A stretch of DNA of 64,000 bases from Owenia fusiformis (GCA_903813345.2 CAIIXF020000007.1:9927730-9991729); one strand, 5' to 3'. Numbered from the stretch's first letter, positions 12,001-28,959 are shown. Notes: generated by a model from the sequence alone, not told the origin. Program-made: numbers and translations.

Positions 12001-13844
12001 TAAATGATTTATAGATTTGATATACTCCAAGCCTTCGATATATGGACTATTCTTATATCAATTTACATGTACAGTAAAACCTGTGTATAGGGAACACCAA
12101 TGAAGCCACAAAAATGTGTTCGCTATAGGTAGGTGTTCACTACAGTGAGGCAATTTTACACAGAACTCAGTGGAGTATGTGCTGAGAAGAGGTGTTCCCT
12201 AGAAACAGGTGTTTACTAGAGAGATGTGTTCACTAAGAAGTGTTTTGCATGTACTTGTATGGCACCAGTGACAAATGGTTGGTGATTTGTCTAAAGAAAA
12301 CTTACTCTAGCAGGCCAGTGGGGGTATCCCTTCACCTTGGCAAATATCTTGTCACCAGGTTTATATTCTACTGGAGCCATGACAATATCTGACAACAAGA
12401 TTAACGAAGCAGTACAACCAACACCAACTTATAAAATCTGAAAACACATTTTAAAATGATTTTAAAATCCACACTACTGCAAACAACATGGTATTGGTTA
12501 TAAGAGGGATATGGCCAAAACAACAGAGGAGTGAAACTCTGTAAAAGGCAACAGCCTGTCAGTAGTGAACTATGAAGTTTATGATATATTTCTGCCACAG
12601 ATATATCATATATTTGGTCAAAATATGCAAATTTTAGCTCCATTGCCTTTCTTGAACCATCATAAAAGGATATTTTCAAAGTCTTAGCTTCACTGAAGAG
12701 ATTTTCAACTGAGTGATAAGTAATATTAAAATTCTACATTGCTTTTAATGCTGTTTAACGTGGCTTATAACCCTGTTTATTTTTTGTGAAGCCACTCAGT
12801 AAAATTATAATTTCTGTGCACCCTGTACTTTTCTTCAGGGAAATGGAGTCAATGACATCAAGGTTAATGAATTTCATGACCATCATCAGTTTAGAAAAAT
12901 ATTAAATGCTTTGCAGTTTGTCATAAGGACATATATTTTTATCAGTTGTGCAAATACATGTGAAGAAGAAAGCTAATTAAAGCTGAAATGTTGAGCTCAA
13001 AATCGAACCCTGTACGTTTCAATTATCCAAATGCGAGTAGGTAGTTACCAGTTTAACCACCAGGTGGCTGATTCGGGTCAATTAACATTGCAGGTATATA
13101 ATAAAGTTCCCTTAAACTTGAATATTATCAATTTAAGTGGCTCAATTTTCATATAACCCTTATGTGTCTGATACTTATACTAATGAAAATATGTCCAGTA
13201 AAGCAAAATATTATCTGTCCACTAAAAGAAAAGATATTTCATTTTTTGTGATTTTATAGCATGGGGTCTATGGGGAATCTCCCCGAGCCAGAAATCACAT
13301 TTTCAAAGAAAATTATTTTTTCAAAATTGATAAAAACTTTTTAAAACCACACTTCTAGATGTAATTTTACATGTAGATTTCAAATATGATATTACTTTGA
13401 CTGAATTTTGAATTTTTAATGACGTAAATCAAGATTATTTCTACTCGCATATGGGTTATTGGAAAGAACCCTGTTGTGAAAATTCTGTATCCGAAATGCG
13501 AGCTCTACAATGCAGGAGGTAAGAATATTGTTGTCACTCTGACCTATCGCATATCAGTCTATAATGTTGTTACCCAATCAACTTGTTAAGATGCATATAC
13601 ATGTAGCAGTATATACCTTGAATATTTCCTTTCATTGGAAGAACTGACAGTGTAAGCCAAGCTAGAATTGCCATTACAGACATACCATGTTGTTATTAAT
13701 TTATATGCAATTACAAATAATAACTTTAACCAATACCATGTACTGAATACAGCATTTGCATTATACTCTTACCCTTGCAGGCCAATGAGGATAGCCCTTC
13801 ATTTTAGCAAACACCTTTTCATTGGGCAAATAATGTCTCTCCAT
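1..13844 (-). CDS. PSIP1/HDGFL2: HDGF/LEDGF-family PWWP + integrase-binding-domain protein (3' end outside window)
   Basis: Chromatin reader of the hepatoma-derived growth factor family. By family knowledge the PWWP domain binds H3K36-methylated nucleosomes and the C-terminal IBD recruits partner proteins in the nucleus. Coding exons read on the minus strand: 13773-13844 or 12306-12380 (alternative starts), 10881-10957, 10493-10634, 9882-10037, 6028-6087, 5733-5834, 5296-5512, 5063-5138, 4595-4675, 4221-4359, 3751-3984, 3363-3550, 3058-3131, 2475-2545, 1242-1343, 852-956, 442-559, 1-233 (continues off the edge). All junctions are GT-AG with continuous phase. PWWP covers residues 1 to about 95 ([28 protein letters not shown]). 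Next come Asp/Glu- and Lys-rich disordered linkers, including [11 protein letters not shown] repeats at 3751-3984. The IBD is at about residues 541-640 ([18 protein letters not shown]), followed by a charged coiled coil and a Thr/Asn-rich tail. It resembles both PSIP1 and HDGFL2; an invertebrate pro-ortholog is likely. Confidence 0.93.
565..735. repeat. Intronic minisatellite
   Basis: About five degenerate tandem copies of a roughly 30-bp unit built on AACACCTCAGATATGATCAC followed by TTGTAAACAATG. It lies in the intron between the 442-559 and 852-956 exons of the LEDGF-like gene. Confidence 0.7.
1984..2030. repeat. Short inverted repeat ending CAGGGTG
   Basis: ACAGGGTGTCTACC faces CCACCCTGTAGG about 35 bp away, giving a small dyad in the intron. 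The CAGGGTG terminus recalls the larger inverted-repeat element at 38996-39613, so this may be a relic of a related MITE. Weak evidence. Confidence 0.35.
6514..6861. mobile_element. Inverted-repeat MITE with repeated GTACGA dyads
   Basis: The left end CTGGGGCGGTGAATTCGTAC is matched in reverse complement by GTACGAATTCATAGCCCCTG at the right. Two more internal copies of the GAATTNGTACGATCC motif occur near 6601 and 6752 in opposite orientations, so the element is a set of nested dyads rich in GGATTAATCC-type sequence. It has no coding capacity and lies in the long intron between the 6028-6087 and 9882-10037 exons. Confidence 0.7.
6862..7235. repeat. Imperfect direct repeats, unclassified
   Basis: A segment of about 60 bp (GAAGCCAT, poly-T, GCATGGA, GATATCTTGTGAGATTTT) near 7000-7060 recurs near 7172-7232 with substitutions. 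Intervening DNA contains several GTCGAC/GTAAC motifs. Probably decayed transposon sequence; no gene seen. Confidence 0.45.
7367..8945 (-). mobile_element. 5'-truncated LINE insertion (Tx1/L1-type)
   Basis: The insertion is bounded by a perfect 19-bp direct repeat, CCTTATACACTACCTTGAT, at 7348-7366 and 8946-8964, which is the target-site duplication. The element is on the minus strand. Its 3' end, after a short 3'UTR, is an A-rich tail (poly-T on the plus strand from about 7365). The 5' end is truncated inside the reverse transcriptase, a typical target-primed reverse transcription product. It lies in the intron between the 6028-6087 and 9882-10037 exons, in the same orientation as the host gene. 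Confidence 0.9.
7459..8945 (-). pseudogene. C-terminal part of LINE ORF2 (reverse transcriptase thumb and zinc knuckle)
   Basis: An uninterrupted frame of about 495 codons covers the end of the reverse transcriptase and the C-terminal region. Recognisable parts are the YLGIFLG block, a [20 protein letters not shown] helix, the [10 protein letters not shown] block, FLWDG, and a C-terminal knuckle [17 protein letters not shown]. The endonuclease and the catalytic FADD-type RT core are absent, so the copy cannot be autonomous. The open frame continues about 31 codons further upstream to 9039, but those codons lie in the target-site duplication and original intron and are not LINE protein. Confidence 0.88.
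10091..10345. repeat. GTCACGCA-motif repeat block
   Basis: The motif (G)TCACGCA or its complement TGCGTGAC occurs at least five times, with TGCGTATTTG/CAAATACGCA in inverted arrangement. The block is markedly CpG-richer than the surrounding intron. Probably a small non-coding transposon. It sits between the 9882-10037 and 10493-10634 exons. Confidence 0.5.
12071..12250. repeat. Dispersed repeat, ACAGTAAAACCTGT family
   Basis: Begins ACAGTAAAACCTGTGTATAG and contains repeated GTGTTCACTA/GAACACC motifs. The same motifs occur near 20150-20311, 45734-45917, 59738-59880 and 59880-60321, so this is one member of an interspersed family. It lies just upstream of the start codon of PWWP exon B on the plus-strand map. 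Confidence 0.55.
12306..12380 (-). CDS. PSIP1/HDGFL2: Alternative PWWP start exon B
   Basis: This 75-nt exon encodes 25 residues beginning [15 protein letters not shown] and ending in HWPAR, phase 0, donor AGA|gtaagt-like. It keeps the family-typical KPGD motif. An acceptor (ttgttgtcag) lies 8 nt before the ATG. If exons A and B were both spliced in, those 8 nt would shift the frame into an early TAG, so the two must be used alternatively. Confidence 0.85.
13027..13455. mobile_element. MITE with ATGCGAGTA termini, copy 1
   Basis: Starts CCAAATGCGAGTAGGTAGTT and ends TTTCTACTCGCATATGG, giving short terminal inverted repeats. A near full-length copy in opposite orientation is at 22942-23364. 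Sharing along the whole 430 bp, including the CACCAGGTGGCTGATTCG block, defines a family. It lies between PWWP start exons A and B. Confidence 0.8.
13773..13844 (-). CDS. PSIP1/HDGFL2: Alternative PWWP start exon A
   Basis: This 72-nt exon encodes 24 residues beginning [14 protein letters not shown] and ending in HWPAR. It ends in phase 0 with donor AGG|gtaaga. A good acceptor (tgtattttag) lies 12 nt upstream of the ATG, so a non-coding 5' exon probably precedes it. It is the more distal of two versions of the first PWWP strand and has NE where most HDGF-family proteins have Gly-Asp. It joins in frame to the exon at 10881-10957. Confidence 0.82.
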
Positions 13845-14040
13845 TTTAATTTATTTCTAAAATACAAATAAATACAACTTATGAAAGCTTAATGATACAT
13901 TTCAGGGTTTTTACTTTGCAATTAGGCTGTGGCTAGTTGCCACATTTAAATCTACTCTTGCCAGAATCTACTGACAAAAGAGATTATAATCACCTAACCC
14001 CTAAACTAAATTATCTTCTGGTTACAAGTAAACCCATGAA

Positions 14041-14320
14041 TTTGGGCCCCCCCCCTTGGGTGGGCCCAGAAAAAAAATTGGGCCCAAAAATAATTTGAGC
14101 GGAAAAAGGCCTTAAGGCCCCAAATAGTGGGCCTTTTTGGTCATTACTGGGCCTTTTTAGGCCTTATTTTTTTAATTTCAGGACACATTTTGAAGAAAAT
14201 GGGCCTCAAATTTCAAATTTTGGGTTTGAGGGGCCCAAAAAAATTTTCTGCTCAAGCGCGGAATTTTTTTCTCTGACCTGAGATTTAGGCCCCCCTTGTT
14301 GGTTCCAAGATCCGCCCCTG
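14041..14320. mobile_element. GGCCC-rich MITE, copy 1
   Basis: Built from many GGGCCC and AAGGCC palindromes. It ends GATCCGCCCCTG, the complement of the CAGGGGCGGATC start of the second copy at 44296-44602, which is inverted relative to this one. A CAGGGG terminus is common among hAT-type elements; that assignment is inference. Confidence 0.7.
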
Positions 14321-14435
14321 ATTCTAGAACCAATGTACTGCAAGTGAAAGTACACTGATCAAAATTTTGCTTAACTGTAGTTGCTTAATGACCCTTGATA
14401 GCAAGTTGCTAGTTTGCTAGCTCTGTTGACTTAAG

Positions 14436-15060
14436 TCTTGATGGCTCAGGAGTAGAGCATCAGACTCTGAAATGGAAGGCCCTGGGTTTGATTCCTGCAT
14501 GGGGCATTAGATTAGTCTATATCCAATAGACTGAATTCCCTGAGAATTCAGACTATTGATCATTATGTCCCTCTTGTGGGAAAAAACAGGAAATTTCCTG
14601 CATACAATTATCAATTTTAGGAAACTTCACTTCCAAAAAATAAGCATTATAACAATTCAATGAAGTAGTAAGGTACAATTAAATGCTATAAAAAGTAACA
14701 CAGCATATTGTCAAATGGAAATAAAGCTAGGGGAAGTAACAAATATGCAAATTAATTTACCCAATCGGCCATTTTGAATGGCACTTCCTATGTAAACAAA
14801 TAATTTTCAATCCCAAATTTTAACATATATGGGCTATAGTCTGAATATTTTCATTCCAAATTTCAAAAAATTTCAGACTGAGTAGAGGATATAGTCTAGG
14901 CATTAGATTCAGCACACTCCCTTTCATGTCTGTATCTGGCTTGTTACTTCAGCTTCCCAGGGGCACCCTAGACTGTATCCTTCGTCTGAATAAATTCAGA
15001 CTGTAAGTCACCTATTGTAAAATGTGGTGTTGTATAAATGTTACAAATAAGTTTGTTTAA
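14436..15060 (+). mobile_element. tRNA-headed SINE, interrupted
   Basis: The head (14436-14505) has a polymerase III A-box-like TGGCTCAGGAGTAGAGC and a B-box-like GGGTTTGATTCC. The body resumes after an inserted MITE at 14899 (AGATTCAGCACACTCCCTTT). The tail includes GTGGTGTTGTATAAATGTTA near 15030. A second, more degraded relative lies around 58937-59075. The head is too diverged to be a functional tRNA gene. Confidence 0.65.
14513..14898. mobile_element. MITE inserted in the SINE, 10-bp target-site duplication
   Basis: Termini TAGTCTATATCC and GGATATAGTCTA are perfect inverted repeats. The flanks are a perfect 10-bp direct repeat, GGCATTAGAT, at 14503-14512 and 14899-14908. A 9-11 bp duplication is typical of Mutator-like elements. 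The 386-bp insert has no coding capacity. Confidence 0.85.
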
Positions 15061-15091
15061 TGATAAAATGATTACCTTATAAAGAACTTAC

Positions 15092-15260
15092 AATATTATT
15101 TTTTCGCATATTGTCCTCTTACTGAAGATATTCATAAAATGTACAGACGCTTCTTGTAGCGGAGCCATTGATTAGGTCAAGCCATTTTGGCAATGCCGAT
15201 TCTCACGATAAACGAGATTTAGCCAGTGACGTCAGTCTATTTGTATACAAATAACACGTG
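15092..15260. promoter_or_regulatory. Candidate promoter of the LEDGF-like gene, possibly bidirectional
   Basis: A perfect CRE (TGACGTCA) lies at 15227-15234 and a CACGTG E-box at 15255-15260. On the minus strand a strong donor (ATATT|gtaagttc) ends at 15092, which could close a non-coding first exon feeding PWWP exons A and B. On the plus strand a donor TTTTG|gtgagt at 15528 could end a 5' exon for NDUFS1. There is no direct evidence for transcription starts. Confidence 0.4.
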
Positions 15261-16518
15261 GAGCGGACGGAGCAACATTACGGAAGCGTATTGATAAATT
15301 CCATTTGTGCAGGAATTTATTAGATCTAGTCATTTATTATCATTATCCCGATTAATTTTCGTCATTTATAGTAAATAGAGCGGAAATATTCATGAAGAAG
15401 GCCGAGGTAATCAAGTGGTCATGTGTTGTCAAAGTTCAAAAATTTGCATATCTCGTTTGGATCTCGTGAACTCAAACGTCCTTGACATTGATTTCGCGAT
15501 CTACTTATGAACACATCCTGAAGTTTTGGTGAGTCTGAACATTTCATTATTTTATATCAACTTGTACCCGCCTTATACAAATATTTTTGCTTCTAGTTTA
15601 AGATGAACATCTCTTCAACATATTCACCAATTTTCAAGGTGAACATTCTTGTAATAAACGAGAAATGTATGTGCAAAAAATATCACCGCGATTTCCACAG
15701 GAAATATTTCAATCATAACAGACCGAATATTATATTTGGTCTGTTGGATACATACTAAGGGGCACCCTAAGGTCGTTACAGTTGTAAGGCATGTAAATAT
15801 ATTTCAAATATTTAGATTCCACCAAGTAAAAAGTTTTCTCTTTACTTGGTACATTCGGCTAAAGGCTTTGTTGCTTCCACCACTTTTCAGTTCAGTTCAG
15901 TTTAGACCCGTGAGTTTTCAGTTCAGACTTCACAGATATTTGTGACGTGTGGACTCATTTATTTTCTTGAACTACATCTTATATAATACATATAATGTGT
16001 TGACTTTGAATGACCCAGAAGTTGAAATCTAGAGTGTTCACTTCTTGAATACACTTATAACCATAGAACAGGGTAAATAGGTCTCTGAAAAAAGAGGAAA
16101 AATGTGACTGAAAAATAAAGAAATTTCATTCAAAATTGAAATTGGTAGAGCAGTAATAGAGAGAAAACATACCTGATTGATCTTTGGTCAAATTATCACT
16201 GGCATCTTAAGGATTCTATCGATCGTATCGTATACGCCTTGTAACCGTCTCTTAGGGACTAAAATGAAGATTATTCTAAACTTTTGTGAAGTGGATTTTT
16301 CATTCCCGCTAGACTTCAAATGTGTACGCATACTTTAATTTTATAAATATGTATCATGATCTAGAAAACTATACTGCACACACATGATTATCAAAAATAT
16401 ATTGAGATGAGTTTGAAAATATAATATTAAGTGAATTTAACACATTATATCATTTTAGATATAAAAAGTATATTTATTTTATTTGACATTTGTATCCATT
16501 TTAGGTCTCCTTTCAAAT

Positions 16519-16538
16519 TACCCACAATGCCTTGCGCG
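16519..16538. promoter_or_regulatory. ZNF143/THAP11-like promoter motif
   Basis: TACCCACAATGCCTTGCGCG matches the shape of the CCCANNATGCNNTGCG element found in many animal housekeeping promoters. It is a plausible promoter position for NDUFS1, followed by a possible donor AAAAG|gtttga at about 16557. Single-motif evidence only. Confidence 0.35.
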
Positions 16539-17082
16539 TAGTCAGCCATATTGAAAAGGTTTGATAATTTTTATCCTTGTGTTTATGATCAAATATCTTC
16601 TGACTCGGTGCTTAAATATGATAATACGATAATGCATTGAGTAGAGCAGTTGTATAACGAGGCCAAATTATACATTTGATCCAATTTTATTACGAGATTC
16701 TTAGTCAGCCTTCATGAATAAGCTATCCAAATTTCTCCCCTGTTTTTTCTAAACATGTAAAAATAAAATGTTTTTCCTTTTGAAAGTGCGTAGAATCATC
16801 TCTTTTCTGTATGATTGAATGTCATACTGTTGTCACACATTCATTGTCTTATTTCATGATTAGAAAGCATGCTCACTTCCCTCAAATAATGCACTGAATC
16901 AAGCTCAAAATTTTACATGATGTTTTCCAAGGTCAACTAAACAGTAACCAATAGATCTAGCCTAAAATCAAAACGCAAATTCTAGTGAGCAGTTCATATG
17001 GTTAAAATAATGAAATGTTACCATGTGTCTACTTATCAGTTTGTTCTATGTCATCCATCCTGCTAGGTTACATTGTGGAACG

Positions 17083-17784
17083 CACGGACGTCAAGTAAGT
17101 TTCTGGCGAAAGCCGGAGCATAGATTATTTAGAGGACTGGAAACAAGAATGACTTTTTATTTCCAGAATCTTGCCTGAAATTAGCTCATCTTGGTGACTG
17201 TAACCTGTATACAGTTGGGGACATAAATAAATGACAGGTGGATTTGCTGAAGTGAGGATTTCCCATGTTAAAAATAAGAGAATTTACAAGAGGCCATACA
17301 TCAGTGGATGAGATTATACAAAATGTAAAATATACAAATTTTAAGGGATATATATCTAGACAATATTGGAAATTATGGGCTTTCAGACCACCATAATTAG
17401 GAAATGGTGATCGAAAATTCAGCAAATCCACCTGTCATTTATTTTTGTCCCCAACTGTATCTATATTAATAGAGTCTCTTTGTATCGCATCTGCCTCAAT
17501 TTTTAAGTTTTATTGGTATTTTAATATGATTTCACTGTTTTTGTGGACTGGTACGATTGGGTCAAGCAAATGGCAGCTGATCTGTTCAAAGTACTTTTAG
17601 TACTAATTATCGCAAATGACAATAATTTTGGAAACAATATTATACTAAATAGATTACTAAGTATCTAACGTAAGTAAAGCTAGATGAACAACTGAGTCAG
17701 ATTTGAAATAGACTGCCATCTTGTTTCCAGTCCTCTTTATAATCTATTCTCCAGCTTTCGCCAGAAACTTACTTGACATCCGTG
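17083..17784. mobile_element. Middle element inserted in the outer left arm
   Basis: Termini CACGGACGTCAAGTAAGTTT and the complement of AAACTTACTTGACATCCGTG form inverted repeats of about 70 bp, continuing into TCTGGCGAAAGC and beyond. Flanks share an 8-bp direct repeat GTGGAACG (17075-17082, 17785-17792); two further flank bases also match, so the duplication could be 8-10 bp. An 8-bp duplication would fit hAT. Confidence 0.82.
17212..17457. mobile_element. Inner Tc1/mariner-type MITE
   Basis: 246 bp beginning CAGTTGGGGACATAAATAAA and ending with its near-perfect complement. TA target sites flank it at 17210-17211 and 17458-17459. The terminal inverted repeats are about 40 bp (through GACAGGTGGATTTGCTGAA). 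It sits inside the middle element, itself inside the outer element. Confidence 0.88.
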
Positions 17785-17944
17785 GTGGAACGCAGCCAAA
17801 CACGACAATGAAGGCAACAGCATATCGATATTGATCTTAGCAGAATTTTTGGAAATTTAGATCGTCCATTTTGCAAGCTCATGTGACACGTGACTAGTTA
17901 CTGTATGGATTATGTGACTTATTGACGTGTGCTGTCACCCAACC

Positions 17945-18160
17945 ATGTCTTCAAGGAAAACGGTAGTAAATATTTTGGAAAATGTTCTGCGAACATTTGC
18001 TACTGATTATAGAAGAGGACACGCCGAGATAACAATGTCAAACATTGTAGGGAGGGCTGCTAAAGTCACTGGGTATTCCAAATCAGTTTTTTCAACGAAA
18101 CTGCTAAATTGTAATTTTAGTCCTCTTATTGATCTATTGATTCATAAAGACCTGAAATGA
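17945..18160 (+). pseudogene. Short transposase-like N-terminal fragment
   Basis: A 72-codon frame from ATG (MSSRKTVVNIL...). The pattern R-AAKVTGYSKSVFSTKL resembles the helix-turn-helix N-terminus of DDE transposases, where a GVS-T recognition helix follows. No DDE catalytic region is visible downstream. This is likely the remnant of the outer element's transposase; the resemblance is pattern-level only. Confidence 0.4.
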
Positions 18161-18731
18161 TGCATTCAAATAAGACCGCCTCCTAAATGAAAACACTTCA
18201 CAAAAAGTGGTCAAAAACAAAGAACTAAAGTTGAAAGATCGCAATGTTCGCTACTTTGTTCAATTCCGGAAATCTCCAAGGGGCTGCAAATGGGACAGCA
18301 TCTTTTTTTATCATTCAATCGAGGTTGGGCCATGCAGCCGAAGGTAAGCCATACAACCGAAGGTAAGCCATACAACCGAATTTTCCCGATTCAATCTGAC
18401 GGAGAATGCCGAGCCTCTCTTTTTGACCAATTGGAGACGTCCTCTTCACATTGGTGGTATCCTCGGCCAACTTTGTTTGCAAAGAAAATCTTCGGCAATC
18501 TCTGGCTTTTCTTGAGGTATCTACGGTTGCAAGCCTAAAGTCGACACCCGGCTGCAAATGGGAAATTGTTTAGATTTAGATTTTATAACCTCAGAATACT
18601 GCCTTCAGTGTCGTGTTTGGCTGAGTTCCACAATGTAACCTAGCAGGATGGATCACATAGAACAAACTGATAAGTAGACACATGGTAACATTTCATTATT
18701 TCGTTATTTTAACCATATGAACTGCTCACTA

Positions 18732-19624
18732 TAGAAACTTGAATAAGCTTACATGTCGCAACAGGATTGTTTTGACTTATTGGGTCTAGCCTTCATACAT
18801 GTCACAGAATTGTCAAACGTCTTCGAGTTATCAGTTCTTATATACAGTTGCAAAAATATACAGCAGCTTGGAAGTAGAATTAGTCACTAAAATATTTGCC
18901 CCAGAAGGACGATTTTCTGTCTTTTAATTTCTTCAGGTCTTTTTTCCTAGTACTGACCAAAATTACAACATTATTTGAATGTGTTTCTTTCTTCTAGCTG
19001 ATTGGTTGAGAAATGTCAGCATGGTTAATTTGAATTGATTCATGATCTGGGGCGTGATAAACACAGGCAAATAGCCTATGTACAGTAAAATTTTAAATGT
19101 TTTGAACTACTTTGAATGAAAAATAAGCAATCAAATGACTATATTGCAACAGTAAATGAAAAAATGGAAACATATGTACAAGTCCTAACTTTTGTATATT
19201 TCAGATAATTATTATGTATAATGTGCAGCAAAGCTGTGGCCTTTTGTAACTTAGGGAGTTTTTTTCGAAAATAACATGGCAGAGAAGAATCAAAGTATGA
19301 TAGGCCACAGATATGATTGCTAAAATACAAAACAAACTAAAATATTCAAAAGTAAAGACATGTATAGATGTTTCTATTTTTACATATTCTGTTTCAATAT
19401 GGTCCTTTAATTGCTAATTTTTTAGATTCAAAGTAGGCCTTGTTCCAAATATTTAAAATTTTACTGTAGGATATCTTTAACTGATTTGTAAGTCATGTTA
19501 GCAGTAGTAATTCCCAACCACAGGCTATGGAGGAAACAAGGATAACATTTGGGATAGAAAGTAGAAATGTTCTCGGCTATTGAGGGAAAAAACATGTGGT
19601 GAACATATTCATATTTATTTTCAG
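18732..19624. other. Intergenic / 5'UTR-intron DNA upstream of NDUFS1
   Basis: AT-rich DNA with no open frame of interest and no repeat structure I can define. It probably belongs to the 5'UTR intron, because the first coding exon at 19625 has its own acceptor. Confidence 0.5.
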
Positions 19625-19632
19625 AACAAAAA

Positions 19633-27278
<7,646 letters not shown>

Positions 27279-28136
27279 CATAAGCAAGTATTAGGAATTC
27301 AATTTACGCTGAGCAGGAAGGAAAAATGGATTATTTATGCACATTGTACATATATTACGACTGTAGATACAGTCAGTTTGATTTTATCGGACAATAGTAT
27401 ACGACTCTGCTGTCTCAAACATTGCATGAGATCACATCGTCTAGAAAAGAAGCTTTACAGGTGACATCTCCCATTTGCGCTCTATGCAGTCTTTTTATCA
27501 AATGGTTGAAATCTTGACATATTGTATCATGTTCATTTTATTTTGCCAAAGGTGATTGATCACATGTCATATTGCTAAATTAAAGTCTCTGATATTTGAA
27601 TGTTAACTTACTTATGGACATCAATTGAAACTTTCAATCTTAAAAAATATCAACACATGTATATTTCAATAGAATATTTGTTTTAATGGGAGTGAATAGT
27701 TGATGCAAGCTAATAGATGGCAGTTGTGCTTGTTACAATACTTCATTACAGAAAAGTAAAAAATAAATGTAAAAATAGAAAAATAAAACTTATTTGTCCT
27801 ATTGTTACTGTATGGTAGTTCACAGTGAATGTGATTAAAAACACTCATTTCATCACTGGTTAATGCATTCAATGAAGCAGGGATTAATTCTTGCAGATAT
27901 ATGAAGATATACTGTTTCTCTACTTAATTAAATTTTGGTACTTTTTTATTTGGCAAATTTTCGGGAGATTTAATTTGATTTGCCATATTAGAATTGACAT
28001 GATCTGATGAAGTTAAGAAATACATTTATATCATTAATTCTTATTTGTAATTCACATCATATTACATGTATTAAAGATGCTGTTTCATTCAAAATTTACT
28101 TTTGTTTATTCACATAATGAAACTCAAATGTAATAG

Positions 28137-28157
28137 AATAAAGAATTTTTATTTATT
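28137..28157. terminator. Overlapping convergent poly(A) signals
   Basis: AATAAA on the plus strand at 28137-28142 could serve NDUFS1, giving a 3'UTR of about 860 nt. An earlier ATTAAA at 27579-27584 is the alternative. Complementary TTTATT at 28148-28157 gives AATAAA on the minus strand for the small gene, whose stop lies about 210 nt upstream. The two genes are tail-to-tail and may overlap by a few bases at their 3' ends. Confidence 0.5.
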
Positions 28158-28369
28158 GAATTGGAAACACGTTGATACATTTAGAAACAAGGGGAAGAGA
28201 TTGAGAACTATTGTGTGGCATCTATAAATAGAATACTAATGTCTTTTCTGCTCAATATCTTGGTGCCCATATATGGGTCACCTGAGTCCAGATCTCAGAA
28301 TTTCTATTGAGAAATCCTATCATCATTGTATGATTCCTGAGACCATCATCATCTTCATTGCATAATTCC

Positions 28370-28959
28370 TTACTCAATCCAAAGCTCTTCTTTTGGGTGA
28401 ACTTTCTTGGCTAGACCTGCCTTTCTATTGGCTTTGATGTCAGCCTCTATACAGTCATTGCAGTGACATATACCACAAACTGATTCCAGGTGTTCAAATT
28501 CTTTTTTCCTATCATCAATGATCTTCTTTTGGAAATCAATGCAGCCCTTGAGATCACCAATCTCTCTCTGTAGCTTTTCCTTTTGTTCATCATAGACTTT
28601 GTTGAGTTCAGTCAGTTTGGCCAGCCGCTGTTTACTTTTCAGCAATCGGTATTTCACATCGCCTGGAAAATAAAGAAATTGATTTTGACACTCAGCTTTT
28701 CTGAGTTAGGTTATCTGGTTATGGAGAATTCGTATTGAAAAATCCGAAAGAAGCATGTTTGAAAAAATCACATAAATGATATATTTGAGCCTCATTGATA
28801 CATGATAATGAGAATGTTCTGTTCAGCTGATATAACCTTGTTTAAGAAATTAAAGAAAGAATATTGTTTACCTTTCTTCTGCTTTTTGTCTTTTGGGTCC
28901 TCCTTTCCACGAAACACCATCTGCACTGCATAAACCACCACAACAAGTCCAAATAGCAT
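28370..28959 (-). CDS. 126-aa membrane-anchored coiled-coil protein with C-x2-C-x-C-x2-C motif, family unknown
   Basis: Two exons, 28872-28959 and 28370-28662, joined at a phase-1 GT-AG intron (AAAG|gtaaac ... ttccag|GCG). Residues 1-16 (MLFGLVVVVYAVQMVF) form a hydrophobic signal anchor. A basic stretch follows (RGKEDPKDKKQKK), then a heptad-like coiled coil from about residue 34 to 85. The end carries a compact CGICHCNDC motif that could bind a metal, and a short tail ELWIE. I do not recognise the family. A single N-terminal anchor with a cytosolic coiled coil would suit an ER or mitochondrial outer-membrane adaptor, but that is inference. The gene is convergent with NDUFS1. Confidence 0.72.

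Larger units (their letters stand above)
16983..18731. mobile_element. Outer element of a three-level transposon nest, TA-flanked
   Basis: The left arm begins TAGTGAGCAGTTCATATGG and is matched by CCATATGAACTGCTCACTA at the right end. The arms total about 135 bp once the internal insertion at 17083-17784 is removed (GGAACGCAGCCAAACACGAC versus GTCGTGTTTGGCTGAGTTCC). TA dinucleotides at both ends suggest a Tc1/mariner-like element. It contains a short transposase-like frame (17945-18160) and a tandem CCATACAACCGAAGGTAAG duplication near 18340-18380. Confidence 0.8.

Noticed and set aside
14436-14510. Functional tRNA gene
   Set aside because: A- and B-box motifs are present but no full cloverleaf can be folded, and SINE body sequence follows directly.
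15092-15168. Small frame MAPLQEASVHF... as coding start of the LEDGF-like gene
   Set aside because: Splicing its donor to either PWWP start exon puts it out of frame; at most it is an upstream ORF.
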